Positions 46,434 to 56,294 of a DNA stretch of 64,000 nt are shown in pieces; the first letter of the stretch is position 1; each line of letters opens with the position of its first letter. Below the pieces are notes generated by a model. It did not search any database, had not been told where the DNA came from, and worked only from the letters and a program-made list of their open reading frames with translations. The stretch covers positions 12,157,059 through 12,221,058 of the forward strand of contig OZ025253.1 of the NCBI GenBank assembly GCA_964019135.1, in the 5' to 3' direction. The stretch comes from Arenicola marina (lineage: Eukaryota > Annelida > Polychaeta > Arenicolidae). The position numbers were made by a program, and so were the translations under genes.

Positions 46434-46845
46434 GTGCCGTTAGAGCTAGGCAGCATTTGCTGTCTTTGTGGTGTTGCAGCTCATATTGGCGCGGCTGGCG
46501 ATGATCGAATAAACTGGACCAGAAAAAGCCTTGACATTGCAAGACAATAAATTGAAGTATTTTCTTTCCGCCAGGTGATTGTCAGGTCAGTAAATTGCAT
46601 AAAGATTAGGAAAAGATGCATACTTTGTCGGATAGTTAAAAACTGTGCGCCTTATACGTGAAAATATGCACTACAACACCGGACAGAGAGCAAATACGAA
46701 AAAAGTTGCTTTGACCCGCTGTTGAAAACAATCATGGCGCCGAAGCGGTCCGTGTAGACGTTAGGCTCTTGTTAGCAAGCCCAGCGATTCACGTATAAAT
46801 AGCTATTAGCGGAAAAGCAAGCTACATATGAAAAGTTGAATGATT

Positions 46846-48876
46846 CATAGAAATGGCCTGATGTCACAATTTTGGTGCGCATGCGTAGTAGGTGAAAATA
46901 CGGAGCCTCGTTATCGCGCAGGTGAAAACATTGCCACGTGGTTATAAATCTGCATACAAATCTCGTGTTTTGGTGTCTTTTGTACTAGTTTTGTTCTGTG
47001 GGTTTGCGTCGGTTTTTCTTTCGTTGTGCTATGTCCTAGAATTATTTGGGAACCCTACCTGGTGTAGTTAGTGCCAGGTACCCAGAAAACTAAAAGTAGC
47101 TGACCTAAAGCCCAACAAAGCAACAGAGAAGTGGGTGACCGTCTTCTTGGGCTGAAGCCTGTTATTATGAGTAGACCCATCCAAAAACTTAATGCAGAAA
47201 CTAATTTATGTAGGTCAGAATGCATATTGATACATCATAATTTCCATTAATCCAGTGGATATCCCTATCCCTCATTTCTTGCTGCCGAGTTCTTACCTCC
47301 TACTTGCTGACACATTCAATTGGAAACATACCTAATTAAGTGGTCCTAATTAATAAGGCCCAAAACAAATGCATACCCTGAATTTGGGAAAAAAAGACAT
47401 TTTCTCTTCCCCTTAATTTGTGGATAAAAAATATTCTTGTTGAACTTGACAGAAAATTCTCTCCTTAACAAAATGGGGGGTGGAACAGGGTGGCTCGGTT
47501 CTCTGATCTCTTTTTTGGGGGTTGGCATGTTCTCTGATCTCTGATTTTTTGGTTGGCATGTTCTCTGATCTTAGATCTCAAATTTTTCTCTGATATTTGA
47601 TTTTTTACAAGGTCTGATATGAGATCTCTGATGTTTGTAGGCCCATGTTCTATGATCTTAGATTGTTTTCCACCCCCCCCCCCCCCAAAAAAAATAATAA
47701 CCTTGCATTGAACTTGACAGAATTGCTTGAATTTTAATTTTTTACATATATTAAATAAGTTGCCTTGAACTTGACGGAAAAAAATTACTTCCTCTCAATC
47801 TTATAACCTTGTGGTGAAAATTAATTCATATTTATTTATTTTTTTGGTGGGGGGGGGGGGTAGGGGATTCCATTTGCGTCATGTTAATAAACTGACGTCA
47901 CAATTGTGTGCATGCAGACTAAGCGCACTGAGCCTCGTTATCGCACCCTTGAAAAGTTTCCCGCGGATACGTAAGCATAGCGTCTTTCTCATTGTGCTAG
48001 CGTCTTTCGAACGTGGTTTCGCGCCCGTTTTTATTTATTTAACGATGTCCTACGACTTTTTGGAATGCCTGCCTGGTGAGGCTAGTGCCAGGGGGATGGC
48101 TAAAAATGGGTTATATAATGCTCTATAGATCAACAGATTTTTTACCCCTATCTATAACAATAACGTATGCCATAAATTTGGCAAAAAAATAATTAAACCC
48201 TTGACCGGATAGAAAAAACTTCCCTTAATTTTTTATTTCTTGGGGTAGGGGTGGGGAGGGGGTTTGCTAAAGAAAAAAAGGTTACATTAATCTTGCCCCC
48301 ATATCAGATTAAGACAAATTCTTGCTGTCATATTACCCAATAAAAATTATATTGCTCCCATTGCAGCGCAAATATTTGTGGCCCAAGCTAGAAATGATAG
48401 CCAAGAAATAGTCCTGCCCCCACCTCCAGCGTGGATACAAAAATTAGCAAAAGGGGACGGGGGGAAGTCCAATAAAAGCTTGCGACCGAGGGGGGGGGGG
48501 TGGGGAGAGCACTACAAAAGGGCTGGGTGTCCACACCTCAGATGGCCTAACTTTTGCATTGAAAAAGAGCATTCCTCCTCAAAAGGGGAGGGGAGGTCTC
48601 CCCCCCCCCCTGGATCCGCCCATGCCCCCCCCCCCCCTCCCGTGTTTCGTCTTGCATATTGTGGTTGGAGCCACCCCAGATCTTGCTCTGCTTCGGCATG
48701 ATTTTATTTGCATAGACAGCGCTATATATATAGGGAAAGTACGGCGTCCGATATGGGGAGAATCAGAGCGGAACTCATGCAAATGGATGGGCCACGTGCG
48801 TTTGTTTTCACCTGCGCTCGGTGCGCCGCCTGGCGAGTATAGTGCGCATGACCGGAAGTCCATTTCTATGAATTGG
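46846..48876. mobile_element. ~2-kb DNA element with ~100-bp terminal inverted repeats
   Basis: The left end ATTCATAGAAATGG, GCGCATGCG, GCGCAGGTGAAAACA, CACGTGG is mirrored at the right end (48876 back to about 48770). An internal block (GAGCCTCGTTATCGC, GATGTCCTA, CTGCCTGGTG, TAGTGCCAGG) at about 47905-48100 repeats the left part at 46900-47090 in direct orientation. Homopolymer runs and decayed frames fill the rest; no transposase recognised. Confidence 0.65.
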
Positions 48877-49058
48877 TGGCTAGGTTAGTTTTAAAGAAAT
48901 GTGAAAACAGCAACAAGGTTATAATGAAATTGCAATTTTTTATGCCATTGGGAGCGTTTCACCGGCAAGAAAGCTGGTGTCTGCTGCCACTTTAGTGCGA
49001 GCCCGTGAGTGATGACGTGGCCTGCCGTAACTTTGAGGAAGGCCTGGTAAGGTGGGGC
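48877..49058. other. Short spacer before the minisatellites
   Basis: No feature recognised; the CTGGTAAGGTGGGGCAATAG end grades into the first repeat unit. Confidence 0.4.
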
Positions 49059-51103
49059 AATAGACCTCACTGTCCATGGTGGGGCATGGTTTAGGTGGCG
49101 GGAGACCTCACTGGTCGTGGTGGGGGCTGGTTTAGGGCGAGACCTCACTGGTCGTGGTGGGGCCTGGTTTAGAGGGTGAGAGACCTCACTGGTTGTGGTG
49201 GGGAATGGTTTAGGGTGAGAGACCTCACTGGTCGTGGTGGGGCAAGGTTTAGTGTGAGAGACCTTCCTGTCCGTGGTGGGGCCTGGTTTAGGGTGAGAGA
49301 CCTCAATGGTCGTGGTGGGGGATGGTTTAGGGTGAGAGACCTCACTCTCCGTGGTGGGGCATGGTTTAGGTGGCGGGAGACCTCACTGGTCGTGGTGGGG
49401 CCTGGTTTAGGGCGAGGGACCTCACTTGTCGTGGTGGGGGCTGGTTTAGGGCGAGATACCTCCCTGGTCGTGGTGGGGCATGGCTTAGGGCGAGAGACCT
49501 CACTGGTCGTGGTGGGGGCTGGTTTAGGGCGAGAGACCTCACTGTCCGTGGTGGGGCATGGCTTAGGGCGAGAGACCTCACTGTCCGTGGTGGGGCATGG
49601 TTTAGGTGGCGAGAGACCTCACTGGCCGTGGTGGGGGCTGGTTTAGGGCGAGAGACCTCATTGGTCGTGGTGGGGGCTGGTTCAGGGCGAGAGCCCTCAC
49701 TGGCCGTGGTGGGGGCTGGTTTAGGGTGAGAGACCTCACTGTCCGTGGTGGGGCATGGTTTAGGGTGAGAGACCTCAATGGTCGTGGTGGGGGATGGTTT
49801 AGGGTGAAGAGACCTCACTGGTCGTGGTGGGGCATGGTTTAGTGTGAGAGACCTCACTGTCCGTGGTGGGGCCTGGTTTAGGGTGAGAGACCTCAATGGT
49901 CGTGGTGGGGGATGGTTTAGGGTGAGAGACCTCACTGGTCGTGGTGGGGGATTGTTTAGTGTAAGAGACCTCACTGTCTCTGGTGGGGCATGGTTTAGGG
50001 GGCGAGAGACCTCACTGGTCGTGGTGGGGCATGGTTTAGGGCGAGAGACCTCACTGGTCGTGGTGGGGGCTGATTTAGGAGGCGAGAGACCTCACTGACC
50101 TTGGTGGAGCCTAGTTTAGGGGGCGAGAGACCTCACTGTCCGTGGTGGGGCATGGTTTAGGTGGCGGGAGACCTCAATGACCGTTGTGGGGCCTAGTTTC
50201 GGGCGAGAGACCTCACTGGCCGTTATGGGGGCTGGTTTAGTGTGAGCGACCTCATAGGTCGTGGTTGGGCTGGTTTAGTGCGAGGGACCTCAGTGGTCGT
50301 GGTGGGTGGTGGTTTCGGGCAAGAGACCTCACTGGCCGTTATGGGACCTGGTTTAGTGTGAGAGACCTCATTGGCCGTGATGGGGCCTGGTTTAGTGCGA
50401 GAGACCTCAATGGTCGTGGTGGGGGATGGTTTAATGTGAGAGACCTCATTGGCCGTGATGGGGCCTGGTTTAGTGCGAGGGACCTCAATGGTCGTGATGG
50501 GGGGTGCTTTAATGTGAGAGACCTCACTGGTCAGGGTGGGGCATGGTTGAGTGTGAGAGACCTCACTGTCCGTGGTGGGGCATGGTTTAGGAGGCGAGAG
50601 ACTTCACTGGTCGTGGTGGGGCATGGTTTAGGTGGTGGGAGACCTCACTGGCCGTTATGGGGCTTGATTTAGTGCGAGAGACCTCAATGGTTGTGGTGGG
50701 GGATGGTTTAGTGTGAGAGACCTCATTGGCCGTGATGGGGCCTGGTTTAGTGCGAGAGACCTCAATGGTCGTGGTGACCTCACTGGTCAGGGTGAGGGCT
50801 GGTTTAGGGCGAGAGACCTCACTGGTCAGGGTGGGGGCTGGTTTAGGGCGAGAGACCTCACTGGCCGTGGTGGGGGCTGGTTTAGGGCGAGAGACCTCAC
50901 TGGTCGTGGTGGGGGATGGTTTAGGGCGAGAGACCTCACTGGTCAGGGTGGGGACTGGTTTAGGGCGAGAGACCTCACTGGTCATGGTGGGGGCTGGTTT
51001 AGGGCGAGAGACCTCACTGGCCGTGGTGGGGGCTGGTTTAGGGCGAGAGACCTCACTGGTCGTGGTGGGGGCTGGTTTAGGGCGAGAGACCTCACTGGCC
51101 GTG
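49059..51103. repeat. 39-bp minisatellite, about 52 units
   Basis: Core GAGAGACCTCACTGGTCGTG followed by GTGGGG(G)CTGGTTTAGGG. The period of 13 codons keeps frames open on both strands (RDLTGRGGAWFR on plus, RPVRSLALN-type on minus). Variants such as TCAGGGTGGGG cluster at 50780-50960, indicating local amplification of sub-types. Not a gene. Confidence 0.95.
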
Positions 51104-51535
51104 GTCTCCCTGCTGCCTCTCGGCATCTGTCGGCCTCGGGTCGATCCCTCTCTGATGTGGCCTCCCTGCTGCCTCTCGGCATCTGTTGGCCTCGGGTCGA
51201 TCCCTCTCTGATGTGGCCTCCCTGCTGCCTCTCGGCATCTGTTGGCCTCGGGTCGATCCCTCTCTGATGTGGCCTCCCTGCTGCCTCTCGGCATCTGTTG
51301 GCCCCGGCTCGATCCCTCTCTGATGTGGCCTGACTGCTGCCTCTCGGCATCTGTTGGCCTCTGCTCGATCCCTCTCTGATGTGGCCTCCCTGCTGCCTCT
51401 CGGCATCTGTCGGCCTCGGGTCGATCCCTCTCTGGTGTGGCCTCCCTGCTGCCTCTCGGCATCTGTTGGCCTCGGGTCGATCCCTCTCTGATGTGGCCTC
51501 TCTGCTGCCTCTCGGCATCTGTCGGCCCCGGGCCG
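51104..51535. repeat. 56-bp minisatellite, about eight units
   Basis: Core CTGCTGCCTCTCGGCATCTG, TTGGCCTCGGGTCGATCCCT and CTCTGATGTGGC. Homogeneous, directly abutting the 39-bp array and ending nine bases before the putative first codon of the C3orf33-like gene. Confidence 0.95.
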
Positions 51536-51543
51536 GGCGACTT

Positions 51544-51570
51544 ATGGAAAGCCTAAGGTGGAATATTGCG
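51544..51570 (+). CDS. C3orf33: C3orf33-like exon 1 (tentative start)
   Basis: ATG GAA...GCG, nine codons (MESLRWNIA), then GTAAAC as donor, phase 0. The LRWNIA wording resembles the residues before the human membrane segment (LVRNIS). The frame stays open upstream through the 56-bp minisatellite, so the start cannot be fixed with certainty. Confidence 0.45.
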
Positions 51571-54500
51571 GTAAACTAAATTCCCCAAAGGCTACAGCTG
51601 CACTGAAGTCTGGAACCATTGTCCCTTGCTATTCAATTCAACACCATCTTCTTGCGATGACAGTCGTATCATGCCGTGACACCCTATATGCACGACGTTA
51701 TGATGTAATACATTTGTCTTAATTTCCAAACTGGGCGAGGCCTACGTCATGGAGCGAGCCCGTCATTCCCTCTCCACGACCCCCCCCCCCCCGTTACATC
51801 CGAATGCGTTATGGGCAAAATCCGTATTCAAGGCAGTACCTCAGCTTCCTCATAAAACCGGACAACTTAGCTGCATAAATTGTTTCAGCAGTTTTAAAAA
51901 CATTTTGGAATATCTTAGTTACTTCCTGACACATGCTTGGCGGATCCAAAGAGGGACTGGCGGCACAGTCCCCCTCCAAGTACTTTAGTTCATTTTTGTA
52001 ATATTACTTAGGTGTGGTGCGCCCCCACCCCCCTCTCCAATTTGGCTGTGAACGCCGCTAATTGTTATGAGCCCTCCCCCCTTTGAGTGTGCTATGCCTC
52101 CACGCGTCACTCCCCCACCCCCCCCCCCCCACCACCACCTCCCCAGCACCAACACACATAATTTCAAAGTCCTGGGTCCGTTCTTCTTCTCCAAGGCAGT
52201 ATCAAATCTGTTTCGCAGATTCCAAACCAGAAATGATTGTCGCATATATGGACATTAGGCTGCCGATACGTAGAGAGTCGTTTCGGGTTGTTAACCGGTT
52301 GCCCAACTATTAATCATAGTTAGTTTAACGTGTGTATATTTTGCTTGTCTAAAACATACCTGTACGTTGTGGACTAATTATGAAAGTTGAACCGATGTTT
52401 TCAAAGTTCCATGCGACTGTATTGAAAATCACTTCTTTGACTTGTGATATTTCATTGGTTCCTGATGTTTTGTTTTCGTTATTTTCAGTATGTGTCGTGT
52501 GGACTCGCAGCTACAGGCGTCTACCTGATCGCCAGAAACATTTATTTGGTAAGATTATTTCTGATATATATGCAACTGCTAAACATATGGTCTCATATTG
52601 TATGATTTTTGTTTGGAATTTTCCTGTGGACGCTGCAAGCCTAAAGAATAACGTCTACTTAAACGCACTGTAGGAAACTGAAAGTTTGGAATCTTATAAA
52701 CTGTTTATGGTTATAATCTGTGCGATATCGCAAGCTTTGGTTTCAAACTTTGACTCTTATATACGACGTTGAATAAACCTTTATATTATCTTTATTTCCA
52801 TATTCGTGTAACTTTCAAATTGTCAGCTTCCGTGCCATACTTTCAAGGTCAATACAAGGTCGGATCAAGGGAGGGGGTTCAGGAGGTCCCCCGGTTACAA
52901 TTTTTTTCAGAGCCCCCTACCCGGTCGCAAGTTTCAATGCCCCCCCCCCCACCCCACCCCCCTTTTAAATTCCTGGATTCTCCCCTGTAACTCCTGTATT
53001 GCCTTTGTCCATTTATTCACTCAGGTCAAGAAGTTTGCGTCTGTCGCCGATCTCCCAGCCCGATACATCTCCAGCCATGTGAGGCTGCAGGGCGTGGTGA
53101 GACAGGTGAACGAGGGCGGCCTTCTGTCCGTCGACCACACGCCCATCGTATCCGGCAAGTGGCTAGCCAAACGACAAGGTATGGGGGCAATAGCCGTCAC
53201 AATCAGATTGATTGGTTGGTTGGTTATTCAAGACCCTTTAACCACAGCAGGGCTCGAACCACCGACCCACGCGCCGTTAGGCTCTCAGGTGACCAGAACA
53301 CTCAATGCGAGCGCTCTAGCCCACTCAGCTATCGCGCCGGCCCCCCATCACAATCATATCCGTGATAACCAGGCTGCCCCAATAAGACAATACTCTGGCC
53401 CCACTGTGTTCATCTGCTGAGCATATATCATCGGCCGTACACTAGTTTCATTATAGCTCACATATTACTCACGTCTTAATTGTGTACGTGACGCGTAACC
53501 GATGTAATGTATGTAATTATTACTGGGAAGCCAGAAGTAGTCCGTGCTACCAATGCTACATGTGGTTTTGTACGAGGTCCAAGACATGTAATTAGTGATG
53601 CACGAAGAGGGCCAAGGATTTCCCCTGTACGCCTCCCTGAGCCTGAGGATCGTTTCACTAAGATCTACGAGCTCTTAACCGTATCGTTGACATACTCTGT
53701 TAACGACAGATGGTAGTTTGACGAGCAACAGAAAGAAGCGTTATACTGCGATTGTCAAAGATATTGGTACACCAAGTGGCGTCCTTTTTATTTGGCGCAT
53801 CGAGTTTGACGTTTCGTTCCTCATGTCCTGAGTCCGAGCCATGGCGGGTACCAACATTTTCCGGTTCAGTTCGTGACCCTTGACCCCTCTATACAGGGCT
53901 AAGTCCTTGGAGGGGTCCACGGAGGGCCGGGCCGAGAGATATCAGTTGTTGCTGAATTTTTTGCTGAGTTTGTGAATTGATATCTTTATTTTCATTCACT
54001 GAGAAGCATCCTCTCTAGATTGAATCATCCCCTTATCCTAGGGGTCGAGGTTAGACCACGGGGGTCGAGGTTAGACCATGGGGATCGAGGCTAGACCACG
54101 GCGGTCGAGGTTAGACCACGGGGGTCGAGGTTAGACCACGGGGGTCGAGGTTAGACCATGGGGGTCGAGGCTAGACCATGGGGGTCGAGGCTAGACCACG
54201 GGGGTCGAGGTTAGACCACGGGGGTCGATATTAGACCATGCACCCCACTGCCTCGCAGAAAACCAGCACTCCCCACAAACTGCCCATATTGTCGCTTCTG
54301 TCATAGATTCATAGTCATTGAATGACATTGCATAGTGTTTGAACAAGAAATAACTAATTTTTCATTATTGAGGAAGCCAGACAGTATTTTTTTTGTCAAG
54401 CATAGCCAACTTTGCCTTTCTGCGATTATGGGGGCGCAGCCACCTTTGTACAATATATTTTCCTCTTATATTATTCAAAAACATGTTTGCCATAGATCTG

Positions 54501-56182
54501 TATTTATTATAATGTTTTATTAGAAACGTTTCTCATTTCTCTATACTATTCGGCAATACTATTTTCATATAGAGCTATAAAGTCCCGTTCGCCAAGACTT
54601 CCGATTTACCTATTTTGGGGACAAACAAACGAAGCAGTTGTTCAACTGGTCTTGTTTTACCTTTACAATGTAGTTTAATGAAGCATCAGTGTGTTCCTAC
54701 GCTATGCACTATATAAAAACGGGTTCTGTCGCCCACCTTCTCGGGCCATCTTTGTTACCACGGAGGCGCGTGGGATTCTGTGATGTTATTGGCTGTTTGG
54801 GGGAAACCAGCGAAACCCGGATGAAGGGCTAAATTTAAAACGCTAGTTTTAGCCTAAGACGGATTTTTCCATTGCATATTCCAAAAGTTCTGTGGTTCGA
54901 ATCATCGCCTCCAAATATTTTAACGCATACCTCCCATGTCCATGTCCAGTGAAATGAGACCTAATAGTCCTTAAAGTAAACCTGGAAAGAAATTGACTTA
55001 TAGCTGCCTATGCTTCAACATGGAGCACGTGTGTTTGTTTGTCCCTAAAACTGAAGTCTCGCGGCCTGATCGCAAGAACTGTATAGCCCTATTTGGCGAG
55101 CAAGTGATCTTAGTGAAATAACCCCCTGGTGTAATTTTCATCTGTAATGTTGTTGCTAAGGAGATGTCAGCAGTTACAATGAATATTATCACCCGTTGCT
55201 AGGTGATGGCCACTTGCCAGTGCGGGTGGCCTGCGCTGAACTGTCGCCAGAGGGCGTCCAGTGGCTCCGCGACAACCTACAAGACAAGCAGATCTGGTTC
55301 CGTCTCCTACACGTCAACACCGAGCAACATGTGGAGTGTCTAGTCAGGTTTAAACAGGTAAAGGTGGGGTGTTTAGTCAGCTGTAAGCAGGTAAAAGTGG
55401 GGTGTGTAGTCAGCTGTAAACAGGTAAATGTGGAGTGTCTAGTCAGTTGTAAATAGTTAAATGTGGAATGTCTAGTCAGCTGTAAACAGGTAAAGGCTGA
55501 GTGGCCAATCAGCTGTAAACAGGTAAATGTGGAATGTCTAGTCAGATGTAAACAGGTAAAGGTAGAGTGTTTAGTCAGGTGTAAAGCGGTAAACTTCGAG
55601 TCTTTTGTTAGTTGTAAACTGGTAAAGGTTGAGTGTCTAGTCATCTCTACACGGGTAAAGGTTGAGTGTCTAGTCAGTTGTAAACAGGTAAAGGTTGAGT
55701 GTCTAGTCAGCTGTAAACAGGTAAAGGTAGAGTGTCTAGTCAGGTGTAAACAGGTAAATGTGGAGTTTCTAGTCAGCTGTAAACAGGTCAAAATGGAGTT
55801 TCTAGTCAGCTGTAAACAGGTAAATGTGGAGTGTCTAGTCAGCTATTGACGGGATGTGTTATTGGAATCCGGTTTTCAGACTTGGTACCGACGTCCGGTG
55901 GACGTGAGCCGGACGCTGATCCAGGGGGGTCTGGCCACGTTCCAGCACGCCGGTCCGGACTTTCATCAGGTTCCACTTTATCAACGCCTCTCCCGCCAAC
56001 TGATCCTGGCGGAGGTCCGGGCCGAAAGGAAGGGCAGAGGCGTCTGGATCAGGCCGTCGCGTTGGCAACGGATGCGAGCGTGGCCGGGCCGGGTTGGGGA
56101 ATCCGTGGCGGACGCTTTCCGGATCAAGAAGGACGCTTTGCGTAAACGATTCTGGAAAGATCCGGATCCGAAGAAAGAGTGA
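51544..56182 (+). CDS. C3orf33: C3orf33-like protein (nuclease-fold-like domain), near complete
   Basis: Four secure exons (52489-52548, 53025-53178, 55203-55357, 55880-56182) plus a tentative first exon (51544-51570) give about 232 aa. A hydrophobic segment (SCGLAATGVYLIA) near the N-terminus is followed by KKFASVADLPARYISSHVRL, VRVACAELSPEGVQWL, QIWFRLLHV, VDVSRTLIQGGLATF and LAEVRAERKGRGVWI. These follow human C3orf33 in order (GMAIAGIMLLLRS, SDIPVEFIRRNVKLRG, VKLAGVELAETGKAWL, LLWFQLLG, LLKAELTALKKGEGIW) as I know it. The family has a membrane anchor and a staphylococcal-nuclease-like fold; no enzymatic role is established to my knowledge. Introns hold a SINE, a 20-bp array and a 33-bp array. 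AATAAA lies at 56289-56294. Confidence 0.85.
51571..53024 (+). other. C3orf33-like introns 1 and 2 (contain exon 2)
   Basis: Contain C runs at 51780-51792 and 52116-52128 and a short frame set with no domain. Nothing else recognised apart from the 60-bp exon. Confidence 0.5.
52489..52548 (+). CDS. C3orf33: C3orf33-like membrane-segment exon
   Basis: Acceptor CGTTATTTTCAG|TATGTG, donor TTTATTTG|GTAAGA; 60 bp, phase 0 at both ends. Encodes YVSCGLAATGVYLIARNIYL, a membrane-spanning helix. Confidence 0.85.
53025..53178 (+). CDS. C3orf33: C3orf33-like exon: start of conserved domain
   Basis: Acceptor TTATTCACTCAG|GTCAAG, donor CGACAAG|GTATGG; 154 bp, phase 0 in and phase 1 out. Encodes VKKFASVADLPARYISSHVR, then LQGVVRQVNEGGLLSVDHTP. 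Confidence 0.9.
53207..53346 (-). mobile_element. tRNA-derived SINE, copy D (internally deleted)
   Basis: The minus-strand head (GCGATAGCTGAGTGGGCTAG, GGTGGTTCGAGCCC) is joined directly to the 3' block (GGTTAAAGGGTCTTGAATAA), without the ~110-bp body present in copies A and B. Lies in the C3orf33-like intron. Confidence 0.9.
53347..54040. other. C3orf33-like intron, unrecognised part
   Basis: No exon or repeat recognised. One plus-strand frame (53507-53716) has no family signature. Confidence 0.4.
54041..54240. repeat. 20-bp minisatellite, exactly ten units
   Basis: GGGGTCGAGGTTAGACCACG repeated with exact 20-bp period; variants CTAGACC and ATGG. Intronic in the C3orf33-like gene. Confidence 0.97.
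54241..55202. other. C3orf33-like intron, remainder
   Basis: AT-rich, no exon or repeat recognised up to the acceptor at 55202. Confidence 0.4.
55203..55357 (+). CDS. C3orf33: C3orf33-like exon whose end is amplified downstream
   Basis: Acceptor CCCGTTGCTAG|GTGATG (completing a Gly codon), donor AAACAG|GTAAAG; 155 bp, phase 0 out. Encodes GDGHLPVRVACAELSPEGVQ and on to HVECLVRFKQ. Its last 27 bases plus the first six of the intron are the first unit of the 33-bp minisatellite. Confidence 0.9.
55331..55857 (+). repeat. 33-bp minisatellite made of exon end plus 5' splice site
   Basis: Sixteen units of 33 bp; each runs GTGGAGTGTCTAGTCAG, CTGTAAACAG, GTAAAT/G. Unit 1 is the genuine exon end and donor (exon ends at 55357). 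Twelve or so of the later units keep CAGGTAAA. The array fills the intron (55358-55879) except the last ~22 bases before the acceptor. Confidence 0.97.
55880..56182 (+). CDS. C3orf33: C3orf33-like last exon
   Basis: Acceptor ATCCGGTTTTCAG|ACTTGG in phase 0; 100 codons plus TGA. TWYRRPVDVSRTLIQGGLAT, then LAEVRAERKGRGVWIRPSRW, then a charged Lys/Arg-rich tail ending WKDPDPKKE. Confidence 0.92.
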   Translation, partial: TWYRRPVDVSRTLIQGGLATFQHAGPDFHQVPLYQRLSRQLILAEVRAERKGRGVWIRPSRWQRMRAWPGRVGESVADAFRIKKDALRKRFWKDPDPKKE

Positions 56183-56288
56183 TACAGCTTAGCCACTCGC
56201 CTTACCCTGCACCATCCACCCCACAACCTCCCCCCACCAGTCCACCGAAACCCTCAAACGCTTAGGGTGATTGTTGTAAATTACAATG

Positions 56289-56294
56289 AATAAA
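56289..56294 (+). terminator. Polyadenylation signal of the C3orf33-like gene
   Basis: AATAAA 107 bases after the stop codon, followed by TTATTG and a T/G-rich stretch (TGTCTTGCCCTGTCTC). Confidence 0.7.

Noticed and set aside
49176-51518. Frames of 100-290 codons with RDLTGRGG or EATSERDRPEANRC repeats
   Set aside because: Products of 39-bp and 56-bp minisatellites; frames shift where the unit changes and both strands are open.
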